DNA from: Mallotus nudiflorus
Lineage: Eukaryota > Streptophyta > Magnoliopsida > Malpighiales > Euphorbiaceae
Direction of reading: 5' to 3'
Assembly: GCA_947683625.1 (NCBI GenBank)
Contig: CANTUR010001074.1
Coordinates: forward strand, 124,001-188,000
DNA length: 64,000 nucleotides
Shown: piece by piece, positions 22,690 through 34,178 of the stretch
Numbering within the stretch: position 1 is the stretch's first letter
How the letters are laid out: each line of letters starts with the position of its first letter
The notes under the pieces: generated by a model
What the model saw: the letters and a program-made list of their open reading frames with translations, nothing else
Database searches by the model: none
What the model was told of the DNA's origin: nothing
Translations under genes and position numbers: made by a program

Positions 22690-25019
22690 TCAAGCACCAA
22701 TCATCAAATAGGCGAGACAAAGGCAAAATAAGTGAAATAAAGCATGAACATGGGAATCATCAAGAGGGATAACATCTGACTGAGGAAAGCCAGGACGAGG
22801 CAAATCAATATACACTCCTCTACCAAAGATGTCCATCCTAGATAAAACCAAGGATGACCTAACTGCCAAGTCCCCAAGAATGACACCACTAGAAGCCACA
22901 CCACTAGTATGAGCAGTCATCTCAGTACAGAATGTGCCCTTAGCCTCCTTGAAATGAGATTTTGATCTCTTCCAGCAAGATCCCTATCACTGTAGGTAAG
23001 TCCACATAACCATGTCAATTACAGCTTATTACTAACAACGTTTGTTACATGCTTGACAAAATAAAAATAAAACCCTACCATATCAGAAGACGCAACTCTT
23101 GATGATCCATATGATGGCCCAGTCCTCAAATCCAAAGGACGAGCCTAATCCACCTAAGGAGGTGGAGATAGAGGAACAAAGCCGCTAGCCATAGCATCAA
23201 TTAGCTGCAAGATCAATGTATCGGCATAAAGAGATCCTCGACCCTCTAGGAGACTCTTAGAAGGATATCCTATCATGGTAGTAGTAAGCTCGTCCGTACT
23301 AAGCTCATGACTCCATAACATGTCACTAGGAGGAGGAACAGGGACTCTTCTTGCAAATGGACCATCCCACTAATGATGGATTCGCTCACCTAGATACCAC
23401 ACCTTGCCAGTAAGGCCAAGGAGCAACACTCATCTCTTTGTCAACTAATATGTTGTTACCATCTCTGCCGACCAATCTGACCTCGCTACCCACTAGCGAA
23501 GGAGAATTTTCTTAAAAGGCAAAAGTGAATAAAAAATCTCTAAAAAATGAAACAACCAACACAACAAGAATCAAGCAAGCCTATCCAGCTGATAGCCTAC
23601 CTATGTAGTCCTAGGCCTCTGCATAATCCTCAATTAAATTAATGGTCTTCCTAATCCAACTAGAATAATGAGGAAAATCAGCCTCCAGGAGATTCTCAAT
23701 AATCAGAAAAGGGAGAAACCCTGAACTTATAAACCTAGATCTATCAAATTAGAACTTAGAAAATCAAGAAAAATAAGCAAAAAATAAAGAGTCAAAGGAT
23801 GTATACAAGAACTCTTACTCACATCTAGCATAAATAAGCATTCGTAAATCCTCAAGCCACCTTGGCATGCTACATCTAGACCCAAGTACATATAGGCAAA
23901 TGTAGCAGTACCCTTGTAATACCTCGATAGGTTGTCTAGGTCTCTTAGGACAGGCAACAACCGCAGACTACCTGTACCTAAATGATTCAAGCAGATGATA
24001 TCACTCCATAAATAGAACAATAAGCAATGAGCCAGCTGCTCCATCGAAATAAGATCAGTATTATACATCATTTGCATGGTAGAGACAAACTTAATGTAAT
24101 GAGTAAGGTATGAACAACCAGACTCCATAGGGGTAGGCACCCCAAGCAACTCTATGATGAGGCACCTCCTCACCATCGTAGAAGAACACTCCTCATCACT
24201 GAAGGGAATAGGCTCCCTAGAAAAGCTCAGGCCCATAATAACAGCAAAGTCTAGAGGAGTGATGGTTATTTCTCTAATCGGCAAGTGAAAAGTATGTGTC
24301 GTGTCCATACACAACTCAATCAATGCGTATAGAAATCTAACTCTATACATACGAGTCATAAAAAAGTATAGCAATAATCGCATCAAAACCCTTTCCTACA
24401 AACATCTGCTTCACACATAGTGGAAGACCCTAATAGTATGTGTTGACCCTATTGAAGCTACCAGGCAACACAGTAACAGACCTACAAGGCTATAAATAAT
24501 AGGTACACTAACAAGAATCTACACAGATAATAAATGCTAACACATCTTTTTTCTTTGCTATTTAACAGGATCAAGATGATAATAAGAGCTAAAAAAAAAG
24601 CATCACGTCAGGCACTAGTAGACAATCAAAAACAAAAATAAAGCAAGAGCTATTAGGCTTTAGCACTTATAATAAAAATGTGGATTAATAGTCATAATAA
24701 AAGCTACAAAACTACAACTATGACAACCTCAAATCGAAAGACATAACAAATACAACAAAAGCTAACAAACAGTAAGGCAGCCTAGATAACTAAATAACTT
24801 TAGGAAGATAGAGGATAAAGGAGGACCTACCTGGTGACAATTAAGAGCCCAAGCATGAGTCTCCAGACTATGAACCATAGGAATTAGGTCCCCTCGAGAA
24901 AGCCTAGACGGCTGAGAGCCCTAAGCACCATCAGTACTAGTCCTCGCAATTGAAGCCCCAACTCTAGTGGCCTCCATGAAGTTACCCTTGACATCTAAAA
25001 AGATATCCTCCAAAGCCAT
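22690..25019 (-). pseudogene. Element A antisense gene: plant mobile domain (MAIN/MAIL-like) protein, multi-exon
   Basis: The first exon starts with ATG at 25019 (MALEDIFLDVKGNFMEATRV) and ends at 24831 with CACCAG|GTAGGT. The second (about 24480-23823) carries the domain: VKQMFVGKGFDAI, then after a one-base shift RFLYALIELCMDTTHTFHLP, REITITPLDFAVIMGLSFS and YLWSDIICLNHLGTGSLRLL. Its 5' splice site is GAT|GTGAGT (intron from 23822). The third (about 23720-23601) has IENLLEADFPHYSSWIRKTI and ends TAG|GTAGGC. The fourth (about 23512-23079) has GKVWYLGERIHH and FARRVPVPPPSDML. The fifth starts after ACAG at 22989 and ends about 22690. 'Thr-His-Thr-Phe-His-Leu-Pro ... Glu-x-Thr-Ile-Thr' is the plant mobile domain signature (PF10536). 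Such proteins occur in hosts, where MAIN and MAIL1 act in silencing and genome stability, and in transposons. Stops and a frameshift make this copy dead. No promoter is assigned. Confidence 0.8.
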
Positions 25020-25026
25020 AGGAATG

Positions 25027-25590
25027 TTAGGGAACTCCATCATATGCAAAGAAAAATAAAAATTTAGAAGCAAAAACATAGCAGAAAACACCCAAAACTT
25101 GAAAAAGGTTAAGAAAAGATGGAAAACACTCAGAGAAGGTCAAAAGAAGCTTTCCTATACCTAAAAAAATGCATGTCTTAACAATATTAGAGAGGGGGAG
25201 GCATGCGGGCAGCCACACGCACTTTCCCCCACCACGCACTCCCTATATAGTTATACACACACTCTAAGACTTTGTACACTCATTTGTCTAGTCCTAAACC
25301 TCCATTTGAGTATAAGACATGCACCAAACTCATATAAAAGTACACTGATGTGGACTACATCTGTCCAAAGACATCATATGCATCCTCACCATTTTCAAAA
25401 AACTCAGCGCCTCCTGAAAGAAGAAAAATAGGGAAGAATCACTTAAAAGATATCCTAACAAAAATCATCAAAAAAATATCTACAACATGACGAGCATCAT
25501 TATTACTACATTATCACTGCATCATATTGCATCATCACCGACCAAGACTAAAAGAGAAGGACACATTACATTAACCACAATGATCACAAT
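25027..25590. other. Element A region between antisense gene and minisatellite
   Basis: No sense-strand gene. It would contain the promoter and 5'UTR of the antisense gene; gtatataactatatag-like TATA-rich sequence lies at about 25240-25255 in minus orientation. An open frame at 25027-25239 (minus) shows no domain. Confidence 0.45.
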
Positions 25591-25593
25591 AAT

Positions 25594-26013
25594 ATGTTTA
25601 CCTGACACCCAAAGAGGTTATAGTGGCAGTATCTATATGTTCGCCTAATACCCAAAGAGATTATAGTTGTAGTATTTATCTGTTCGCCTAACACTCGAAG
25701 AGGTTATAGTGGTAGTATTTATATGTTCGCCTAACACCTGAGGAGGTTATAGTGGTAGTATCTATCCATTCGCCTATAGAGGTAGTATCTTTTTGCCTAT
25801 GAAGGTAGTATTCTTTTTGCCTAGAGTTGTAATATCCATTCACTTATAGAGGCGGTATCTTTTCACCTATAGTGGCATTATCTTTTCACCTAGGGTGGCA
25901 GTATCCATTTGCCTATAGAGGCAGTATCCATTTGCCTATGGAGGCAATATCTTTTTGCCTATAGTGGTAGTATCTATTCACCTAACACCCAAAGAGGTTA
26001 TAGTGGTAGTATC
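25594..26013. repeat. Element A 3'UTR minisatellite with 43-bp units and derived 23-bp units
   Basis: 43-bp units of the form 'tgttcgcctaacacccaaag + aggttatagtggtagtatctata' start at about 25596, 25638, 25681 and 25724. From about 25771 to 25975 the unit is 23-24 bp (gcctatagaggtagtatcttttt), repeated about nine times; it is the long unit without its middle 20 bases. One long unit returns at 25976-26013. Arrays of this kind before the 3' LTR are typical of Tat elements. Confidence 0.92.
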
Positions 26014-26137
26014 CCAAATAATTGAATCACAATAACACAACATTCAATTAAGTACCTCTCTAGAAAATGATTTTTTGCATCTTTGCATTTGCTTCACTTG
26101 TATTGACACTAGAGCTAGGTGATTGCACAGCACATGC

Positions 26138-26152
26138 GAAGCAAAGGAAAAC
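26138..26152 (+). other. Element A polypurine tract
   Basis: The purine-rich gaagcaaaggaaaac sits directly before the LTR start tgtcatacc, as expected for the plus-strand primer. Confidence 0.65.
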
Positions 26153-26468
26153 TGTCATACCTCAAATTCGACTATCCCCAAAAAGGTCCAATGACGAAAT
26201 GAACCTTCAAAAAGACTAGAGTCTTCTCATTCATAACACCTCTGAAGTGTACAACCCTAAAACCCTAATCGATCCTACCAGTGTGCAAAATCAATCACCG
26301 AGCCATTAAGTTGTACTTTGATCTTATGAAATATGAATTTTTAGAACAATAATAGGCTTATTTTGAGAATCTCCTCTCGAAACACGTAACTTATTGAGCT
26401 TGTATTTATTTCATCAAATCGAGACCCAACTTCGTGAAAAATGGAAATCAATTTTGATAAAAAAAAAA

Positions 26469-26932
26469 CTTTAGAAACACATCCATAAGGCTCTAAAACC
26501 TCTAGAAGTGATCACGGAATAGTCCAAAATAATCTGAGGATTAGCGCACATTGCTTAAAAGTGCGTGTGTAGCCACGAACACCCGTAAGTGTCATGCACT
26601 AAAATCAAAGTCGAATTAGAATAAAAAGACTTCGAGAACACATCCAAAAGGCTCTAAAACATCTAAAAGTGGTCCCAAAATAGTCCAAAACACCCTAAGG
26701 GTTAGTGCGTGTCACTTAAAAGTACATGTCAACACCCCTAGGTGTCACATGCTAAAATCAAGGCTGAATTAGACAAAATGGACTTTGAAAATATGTCTAG
26801 AAGGCCCAAAAACCTTAAGAACCAACCTAAAAATAGCCTAAAAAAGCCCCAAATTAAGTGTGTAATGCATGAAAGTATATATAATCGCACGTGAGCATGT
26901 AGTTATATGCACTTCGCATGGTTATGCACTCC
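26469..26932. repeat. Tandem repeat in U3 of element A, about 153-160 bp, three units
   Basis: Units begin at 26469, 26629 and 26782 with 'acttt(a)gaaaacacatcc' variants and share 'aaggctctaaaac', 'atagtccaaaa' and 'gtgcgtgt...gtgtcatgcactaaaatcaa'. Repeated U3 blocks often act as enhancer-like modules in LTRs; function here is inference. Confidence 0.75.
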
Positions 26933-26990
26933 GTCCTAGGGACGCGCATATGACCACGCCTATACCCCCCCTCTTCCTCACATTTTTCAC

Positions 26991-26997
26991 TATAAAT
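26991..26997 (+). promoter_or_regulatory. Probable TATA box of element A 3' LTR
   Basis: The sequence tcactataaatggg lies after the U3 repeats and about 30 bp before a pyrimidine/A-rich start region. Confidence 0.5.
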
Positions 26998-28185
26998 GGG
27001 TACCTCCACACCCCATTTTAAGGGGGAGAGCAAGAGGAAACACACACACTCAAAAATCTATCCACTTAAAAGCACTAGAAACCCGCTTCCAGACAATTTT
27101 AGCTCTCCCACTACATTTTTCTTAGGTTATTAGGTCTCCCTTCCACCAAATCTAGCATTATCTTTGTCAAAGCATGCTTTAAAGGTATACAAACTAGCAT
27201 CATTCTACATTTTGAACCTCTCAACAAGGAAAGCTTGATAATCCCTCAAAGCTAAAGCTTTAAAACCCACACAAGCTCAATTGAATTTGAGGGCCACACA
27301 ATCATTTTAGCACGTTCATTTTATCATACTGCATTTTATTTTATTGTCACTATCATTTATGAATATTATTATGCTTATGTGATAAGATTGGCAATTTGCA
27401 TGTTATGTGAATAATTTAGACTTTATTTTTTTCTCATCTCATGTCATCATTGTACATCATCCAGTTTCAAAACATGAAATCATGCCATAAATATCAATAA
27501 TGTGAAAAGTTCATATTCTAGACTAGAGACATCATATTCTCGATCCAGTGATGTCACTATGCATCCCTTATATTGTCATCATATATCATCATAGCATAAA
27601 TAATCATTGTAAACATGTATAATTGTCTACATTTTGCTCACCCTTTCAAGTGATTAAGTATCCATTACTTATCCTGTTATTCATATGATCAAGCAAGCTA
27701 CTTGCATAGTCATGTTTACTTTACAGGTTCATTACACCTAATCTAGATTTACTTTTTCGTGATCCTTTTTTCCTTTTGTGTGTATTTTATTAGGAAAGTA
27801 ATGTAATAATGATATTTTAACTTTATCATCTTCCATTATCTTATGTACTATATGAATGCTATATAAATTGTCATTACCAAAACTAAGGTATTGCAGTAAC
27901 TATACATTAAATATCGTATAATAAAAAATTGTCAAAAAGTATATACGATCCCCCAAACACAAAAAACTCTACTGGGGGCAATACTCATTGAGTGACCTGA
28001 TGTTGTCCCTTTCTTTTTTTGATTTTCTAAAAATTGAGTGGCGACTCCATAAAATCAAAAAAGCATCTCGTTCCTCCTAAAACCAATTATTTGTCCCTAT
28101 TTGGTAAAGTTGTCAAGTCCTTTAAAAACCTATCAGCTAAGAAGCCACAAAATAATAGCATCAAAAAAACACAGTTGATCACTCA

Positions 28186-28727
28186 CACCTACCAATATAA
28201 AGTTGATTTTCTCAATAATGATACAATATATTTCAACTTTTATTCTGGTGTGCAGTCTAACCTATCTAGCACCTTGTCAATTTCCCTTAAACATTCCATT
28301 AATACCTCAGGATCAATGGTCCCCTCAAATTCTGTGGCCCCTTGCTTTCTTAGTCTATCATAAGTTTTGTCTCTAGCCTATGTTTCTCTAACTTCTGCTA
28401 TTTGTTGCATTACTGGCTATTAAACTAGTTGGCTGGCTACCCAATTAACTGTCTATAATATAGGTTATATAATTTGCTATAAAGTCTCAAGAAATTGCTA
28501 CATTACTGGTGGAAATTCATGGGCTGCTATGGTGGTGCATTTGCATGCTTGACTCTATGCACAGACTCAAACTCACTTGGGTCAGTAGGATTTTTTATCA
28601 AACCCTTTCTACTGAACCTATTCAAAATACAAACACTTAGTCTTAATATATTTAAATTTTTTTTTAACACCTACATGTATTCCTTTATATATGCATTCAC
28701 ACTTCTATCCCAAGGGATTCTAAATCA
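28186..28727 (-). pseudogene. gag: Element D gag, N-terminal part, cut by insertion of element A
   Basis: On the minus strand the frame reads QIAEVRET, YDRLRKQGATEFEGTIDPEV, LREIDKVLDRLDCTPE and KLKYIVSLLRKSTLYW. This is the start of a Retrotrans_gag domain (PF03732), of the kind with '...EFxGTxDPxxAExWLxxxxRxLDRLxCTPExKLxYAVxLL'. It stops abruptly at 28186, the first base after the 3' LTR of A. The rest of D must lie left of the window. Stops at expected Gln (CAA to TAA) and Trp codons show decay. Confidence 0.8.
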
Positions 28728-28728
28728 T

Positions 28729-28741
28729 GCTCTAATACCGC
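28729..28741 (-). other. Element D primer-binding site (initiator tRNA-Met type)
   Basis: On the minus strand gcggtattagagc resembles the standard tggtatcagagc primer site for initiator tRNA-Met, with two changes. It lies four bases inside the LTR end. Confidence 0.75.
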
Positions 28742-29444
28742 TAAATGTGACACCTATTAAAGATGCCAGGCATACATTATATGTATGAGACTCATAAATG
28801 ATATATCCATAAATGTCTAATTTGAGTTTATATATCAATATATGTAATAAGATTTTTTTTTTAAATAACACATATCAGACACCACAAGGCTCATAGTATC
28901 AAGTAGTTCACATCTTTCCTTATATCATTAATATACAATACACTAGCCTTAATGAAAAATATGAAAATTTACTAAACATGCTCCATTCTAGAAACACTGA
29001 GGACAACCTCCTGTTGACCCACCTATCATAATGCTAGTGTAATGGATGAAATTATTTCTTTAAAATCGACTACCATTCTTTTAATCTTGAAAAAAATAAT
29101 GTAAAAGAGTGAGCCTGTAAATCAATAAAGGATAAGATAATATCCTATGAAAAATAACACATTCCAAACATGTAGTATAATTAATTATCCATCCACTCAA
29201 TGTTTAGCTATAAATTTATCATATGTATATAGCACAGTGTTTCCTTTTGGACAGTAATGAACTTGTGAATTATATGTAAAATCAAAACTTCTTTCATTTA
29301 TTTATGGACCCCCATATGCACAAAGCCTGCCATAATCTTGTACTACATTTTTCTTTAGCCTTTTTACAGTATAACAAGGGGATTCCATAATGCACATAGG
29401 ATTACCTTATTCATAAGTAGCATTGCATCCTCATACTCATCCAA

Positions 29445-29491
<47 letters not shown>
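29445..29491. repeat. AT dinucleotide microsatellite
   Basis: About 23 uninterrupted AT units inside the LTR of element D. Confidence 0.95.
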
Positions 29492-29493
<2 letters not shown>

Positions 29494-29522
29494 ATACCAC
29501 TTTATTAAACAATTTACAATAA

Positions 29523-29708
29523 TATACCAAAAATATACCGATATCTCAACATGGCACATTTAATAGTGCAAATTCACCAATATACCAAAAATATACTCAT
29601 ATCTGAACATGGAAAATTCAATAGTACAAATTCACCAATATACCAAAAATATACCTATATCTCAACATGGTAGATTCAAAGTGCGAATTCAAAAATATAC
29701 CAAAAATT
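29523..29708. repeat. 58-bp tandem repeat in the LTR of element D
   Basis: The phrase tataccaaaaatata starts at 29523, 29581, 29639 and 29696, with 'tatct(c/g)aacatgg' and 'caaattcacc' shared between units. Confidence 0.9.
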
Positions 29709-31065
29709 CCATGTTATAAGTATTTAAACCATATTCTCCATATCAATAAAATTATAAATCTAAATTACTTTGCAATTGATTCTACATCCATTAAACATAT
29801 ATAGAAAGAGAAATATTAAAAATAATCCACCATAGTCAAGCTACCAACAAAATTAAGCAACAAAAAGTATTGCCTAAATTGGCCATCAAGACAGAAAAAT
29901 CAAGCTTCCTCTATCTCTATTAACTTTATAAATAACATCTCTAAGTTTTTATAAGAGAAAATAGCACCCCATTTGGAGTAATAAAACTCCAGATATGGCT
30001 TCAACAAATATTTTTTTCTCACCCAAATAGGACACCCGAATTCAGTAACCATCATTCATATGTACAATCTCATTCATATATACAATCTCATCTTCAAACA
30101 ATCAACCATCAACACAATAATCAAAATCAACTTCTATCAATTAGAATATACATATTCCCCATAACCAATTAGCTTAACAAATAAATTTATAATTACTAAT
30201 TTTATATGTTATATTTACATAGAACATTAGGTTATTCTCCTACCTTTATTGCTTCCTTCCCTTTACTTGCATTAACATGCGTGACAGCCTCATTTCTATA
30301 TGTTTAGTTGAAATAGATCATAATTCACTTATTTTTAAATATCTAAAAATAATGGAATCTCATATAGCATGATAACATCACTAAACTACTTAAACATATA
30401 AAGCTGCCAACTATAACATATTTAATAAGGTGAATTTAAAAATTCACCAATAATTCTATACAATGAATCTCAAAATGAAACTTTCCAAATCATTAACCCT
30501 ATGTGTGTAGAGTAATTTAAAATTGATTTTACTTCAATTGGAGATGTATAAAAAATAATCTACCATACTCAGACCCGCAATGGAAACTAAGTAATAAATC
30601 ATTTCCTCTTATTACACTAACATAGAGTCTGAATCAGATCGAGATAGAGGGACAATTTTAGACAACTCATCAAAGTTTACATGTCATAAAAGAACTCTCA
30701 ATTTAAAGCTTCCTAGCTTAAGATATGATCAAAACAATAATACTAAAAAACCAATTCCTAAGAACCTGAATTCTATATCTTCTAAACATTAACTCAATTC
30801 AACAATTTTAAAATTAATTATAAAATAAACCTTTAAAGCCTTTGAAGATAAAGATTATGATCTAGAATAAATTCTAAACCTTCAAATTTCACTTAAAATT
30901 TAGGTCTCTATTTTTTTTTTTAAGAAGAAGAAGAATGAGAAAAACACATCCTCCTTCCTTCTCTTTTCTATTGAATGCCCTCTATTTTTTTTTCTTCTTT
31001 CAATAAATGGATGCCACATACCTACTCAAATCTCTACATCCATCATTTTGTTTCTAACATAATTA

Positions 31066-31066
31066 A

Positions 31067-31107
<41 letters not shown>
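31066..31107. repeat. AT dinucleotide microsatellite
   Basis: About 21 AT units close to the outer end of the LTR of element D. Confidence 0.95.
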
Positions 31108-31109
<2 letters not shown>

Positions 31110-31145
31110 CATAAATCAATTTAAATATATTATGTGGGCGTTACA

Positions 31146-32499
31146 TAAGAAATCTTAAATAACTTAGCCAAATGCCTTTTATGTGTGGAGCTAATCTTTA
31201 AGAACTAGCCCTTATTATATCAAAGAATCCACTTTTAATATTGAGTCTATTAAAGACTACCATTAAGACCAATTTATCCAAATGGAGCAGAAATTGGGAC
31301 CCTCTCATGGTCAAATTGGGGTAACGACAATAGATGCCTCCTGCTCGATCACTTTCATGGAATGCTTTAATGGTGTAAGAGGATCATGCTTAACCCTCAG
31401 GGTAAGGAAAGACACTCTGTTTTCCCCCTAGTTTAAAGATTTGTTGAAAAACCTCTACTACTCATTATGAAGCTCAATTTATCTAAATAATTGCCCCTTA
31501 ATTATGAATTTATGGACTCTCTTGCTCTTGCACCATAAAATAGAATCTTATGATCTCTTGAACTGCTCTTCTCAAAATGAGCATTCAACTAATTTCATTT
31601 TATATTCCCTTTTTTGCCTAGATCACTCATTTTCTAACAGTTATCGAACCTAACTTGAGCTTTCATTTTTTTCTCTTTTTATTTATTTTCCCCCTTTTCT
31701 AGGAGTTTTCAGACCTAGCTAGGTGTCTGAAAATTCAAAATTATAATTGACCACTATTTTGTTATACTTAATGGCCATTACCGTCACTTTAGTTACTGAA
31801 TGCTCTTACTGTCGATCATTGGATCACGTTGTTAATTGTTGAGAAACTAATGAGTCCATGTCTAACACTTCACATGCTAACATTATGTCAGTCATGTCTA
31901 TCTTCATAGGATTACTCATTGGTTATAATTAGGCGTGCTACCTTATACTTGTTATTGATCAACCCTTTGCAGGTTTTCTGACTAACTATTTTTCAGCTCA
32001 TAATTAGTGGGAATTCTATTTAAGAATAAAAACTTTCAAATGATTGCTCATAATCAACTTTTCAAATGTTGGTGGCACAATCAAATATTTTCTTTCTTTC
32101 CTTCCCCTCATTTTCCTTCCCTTTCTTTTTCCTTTCTTTTTTTATTTTTTACTTTTGTCTTTTTTTCCTTTTTATTTTTCCTTATTTCTTTTTCTTTTTT
32201 TCTTTCTTTTCTTTTCCTTTTCTTTTCTTTTTTTTATTTTAGGAAAAGAATTCAAGGTTAAAAGTGCCAAAAGGAAGTTGAAAGTTAATTCTGACATTTT
32301 AGTCCTTTCATTTTGTAGGAAATTTTCTTTTCTTCTTTTTTTTTTCAAATCTCTCTCTCATTTAAGCATAAGGTTGTATGTATAATCATAACAAGTTCAT
32401 AATCATGTGAATAAAATAATTGGACATTTATTAGCATAAAAAGAAAGGTTATTGCTATAAAGCATTATTCAAAATCATTACAATTAAAACTGACAACGA
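31146..32499 (-). other. Element E internal region downstream of gag, no readable gene
   Basis: Minus-strand reading gives only short, broken frames. A run of about 170 nearly pure pyrimidines on the plus strand lies at 32083-32242; the plus-strand open frames there (rich in Phe/Leu/Ser) are low-complexity artefacts. Confidence 0.5.
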
Positions 32500-33330
32500 T
32501 TATCCATGAATGTTCAAATTCAAATTAACTTCAACTTGCACTCTGAAGCGGTATAACTCTTTGAAGTCCTTTATGTCCATATCCTTCAACTTGTTAGCCA
32601 TATGTGGAATACAGGCTTCTATGGCTATTATCAGCTGGTCTGATTCTACAGGCTTATGCTTCATCTAAGCTAACTTTCCTCTTCATTTGTCTAAGAAGGC
32701 GATGAAAGACTCATTCAATCCTTGCTTTGTATTATGTAGCTCGTGAAGTAAATCTTTGAACTGAGAGTTTAGCCCATACTGTTTGATGAAGACTGAACAC
32801 AACTCCTTCTAGTTTTGTTGGACCTGTGCATCTAAAGTGTAGTACCAATTGATAGCAGCTCCTTCCAAGGATATTAGAAATTGTTTAACAATCTGAGCTT
32901 TTGACAATCTAATGGCCTTTATGTAAGTGACATACTACTTTAAGTGTAAAGGAGATCATCAATGCCAGAGTATTTTTTCATATTCAGAAATTTGTACTTC
33001 CAGGGCAATAGTTCTTCTTCCTCTAAATCCATATCCAAGTTGGCAAGGTCAAGATTAAGCCGATACTTCTTCAGTGCAATCTATAGTTGATAAATTTGCC
33101 TTTACATGTCCTTCATCCATTATAACTGTATTGGATCTACTAATGTTTTCAATTTTTCTTTGAATGGCTCACCAACAACAAATCAAATTTTCAAAGTCTT
33201 CTCCATCCACGGTCATTTTTCCTATCATCTCAGCAAACAAGTCTTTAATCATTTGTCTCATGTCATCCTCAATCTCTCTTAGCAGTTCTTTCTTAAAAGA
33301 TTCAACATTAAAATTAGAGGGTCCTGCCAT
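32500..33330 (-). pseudogene. gag: Element E gag
   Basis: The minus-strand ATG at 33330 opens MAGPSNFNVESFKKELLREI and continues DDMRQMIKDLFAEMIGKM. After stops the gag core is clear: LEGAAINWYYTLDAQVQQN, KELCSVFIKQYGLNSQFKDL, LNESFIAFLDK, and LIIAIEACIPHMANKLKDMD. It ends at a TAA (32500-32502). Stops lie at expected Trp and Gln codons (for example in place of the Trp after VQQN). It would form the particle of element E. No pol follows in the window because element D interrupts. Confidence 0.82.
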
Positions 33331-34160
33331 TATACTCCTTTGTTAAGTGGTCTCAAGTGTTTGATTAGATCCTTAATATTGGTGGGCCAAATTCCCTTTA
33401 TCTATTTTTAAACAAAAAGAGGCTTATGACTATGAAAAATGCATACAAATGTCATATGTGCATGAGATGCAAGTTCATTTTTTTACTATTTTTTTAAAAA
33501 GGAAACATACCAAAAGAAAGAAAGCAAGCAAAAAATACATCAAATTGATGAATTATCACCTCCACCCTTATTCCTCCCCCACACATATTTGATAGCAAGT
33601 TTCTTGTCCTAAGATTTTTGGTCTAGGTTTTAATTATCAATAGGGAATAATGAAATCGACTTATGCATGATAACTCTCAAAATGAACAAATAAGCAGCAA
33701 GCATTTACATAAAAATAAGGTCCATTATAATAGGTCATAGAGGCATGAAAGGCCTACTTTGACATAGTCTATTTACAATGGGCCAAGATTTTATACTAAG
33801 GTCTACCATATAGCAGCAAGCACATGCATTTTGAAAAATCCTAAAGGAAGTTTTTAAGTCACTACATAAGCTAAGTCTTAAGTGAAAAAGGCTTTAGTTC
33901 CCATAATAATATACCTTCATTACGTCTCCCTACTCAAAGATCCATAAGGCATGGATAAGTACGTGCTATAAGTGATAATAATCAAATACTTCACCACTAG
34001 GTTTGAGTGAAACACATGCAGTAAAGCAATGACTATCATCAAATTATTTAAGGACTAAGTGCTCATTGTGTGAAAAGTGCCATGAATGTAAAAGATGCAA
34101 AAGAAATAATAAAATAATTAAAAATGATAAAACACAAAACACTAGAATAAGCTTCTCTAT
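33331..34160 (-). other. Element E untranslated leader
   Basis: Between primer site and gag, AT-rich with no ORF supported. Comparable in position to the leaders of A and B. Confidence 0.6.
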
Positions 34161-34177
34161 CCCTAGTGGAGTCACCA
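34161..34177 (-). other. Element E primer-binding site
   Basis: On the minus strand tggtgactccactaggg, nearly the same as in elements A and B; Tat-like, tRNA-Arg type. Confidence 0.78.
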
Positions 34178-34178
34178 C

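Larger units (their letters stand above)
1..28185 (+). mobile_element. Element A: Tat/Ogre-type Ty3/gypsy LTR retrotransposon, left end cut by window, degenerate
   Basis: Positions 1-1002 align with 27194-28185 as direct repeats; these are the 3' parts of the two LTRs. Between them come a primer-binding site, leader, gag, protease, RT, two RNase H domains, integrase, an antisense gene, a minisatellite and a polypurine tract. The archaeal-type second RNase H, the tRNA-Arg-type primer site and the tandem repeats before the 3' LTR fit the Tat lineage. Leaving out the B insertion, the internal region is about 14 kb. Two LTR stretches compared by eye differ at about one base in ten, mostly transitions, so the insertion is old. 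The base after the 3' LTR is inside the gag of element D, so A inserted into D. The start of the 5' LTR and its target duplication lie left of the window. Confidence 0.9.
26153..28185 (+). repeat. Element A 3' LTR, complete
   Basis: It starts tgtcatacctcaaattcgac and ends gatcactca; the last 992 bp match positions 1-1002. Length 2033 bp. U3 has three diverged tandem units (26469 on) and a TATA box at 26991. The next five bases (cacct) should be its target duplication, whose partner lies left of the window. Confidence 0.88.
28746..31145 (-). repeat. Element D 5' LTR
   Basis: Read on the minus strand it starts tgtaacgcccacataatata at 31145 and ends ggtgtcaca at 28746, the usual TG...CA form with TGTAACNCCC typical of several Ty3/gypsy LTRs. 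It is about 2.4 kb. It contains two long AT microsatellites and a 58-bp tandem repeat. The partner LTR is outside the window, so the ends rest on motif and on the primer site. Confidence 0.72.

Noticed and set aside
31815..31860. Zinc-knuckle-like plus-strand string CSYCRSLDHVVNC
   Set aside because: Spacing after the His is one short of CX2CX4HX4C, and no gag frame surrounds it on that strand.
32007..32385. Two overlapping plus-strand ORFs rich in Phe, Leu and Ser
   Set aside because: They are translations of a polypyrimidine run with no domain.
1006..34177. Possible tRNA genes suggested by tRNA-like strings
   Set aside because: Only the short primer-binding sites match tRNA 3' ends; no cloverleaf surrounds them.
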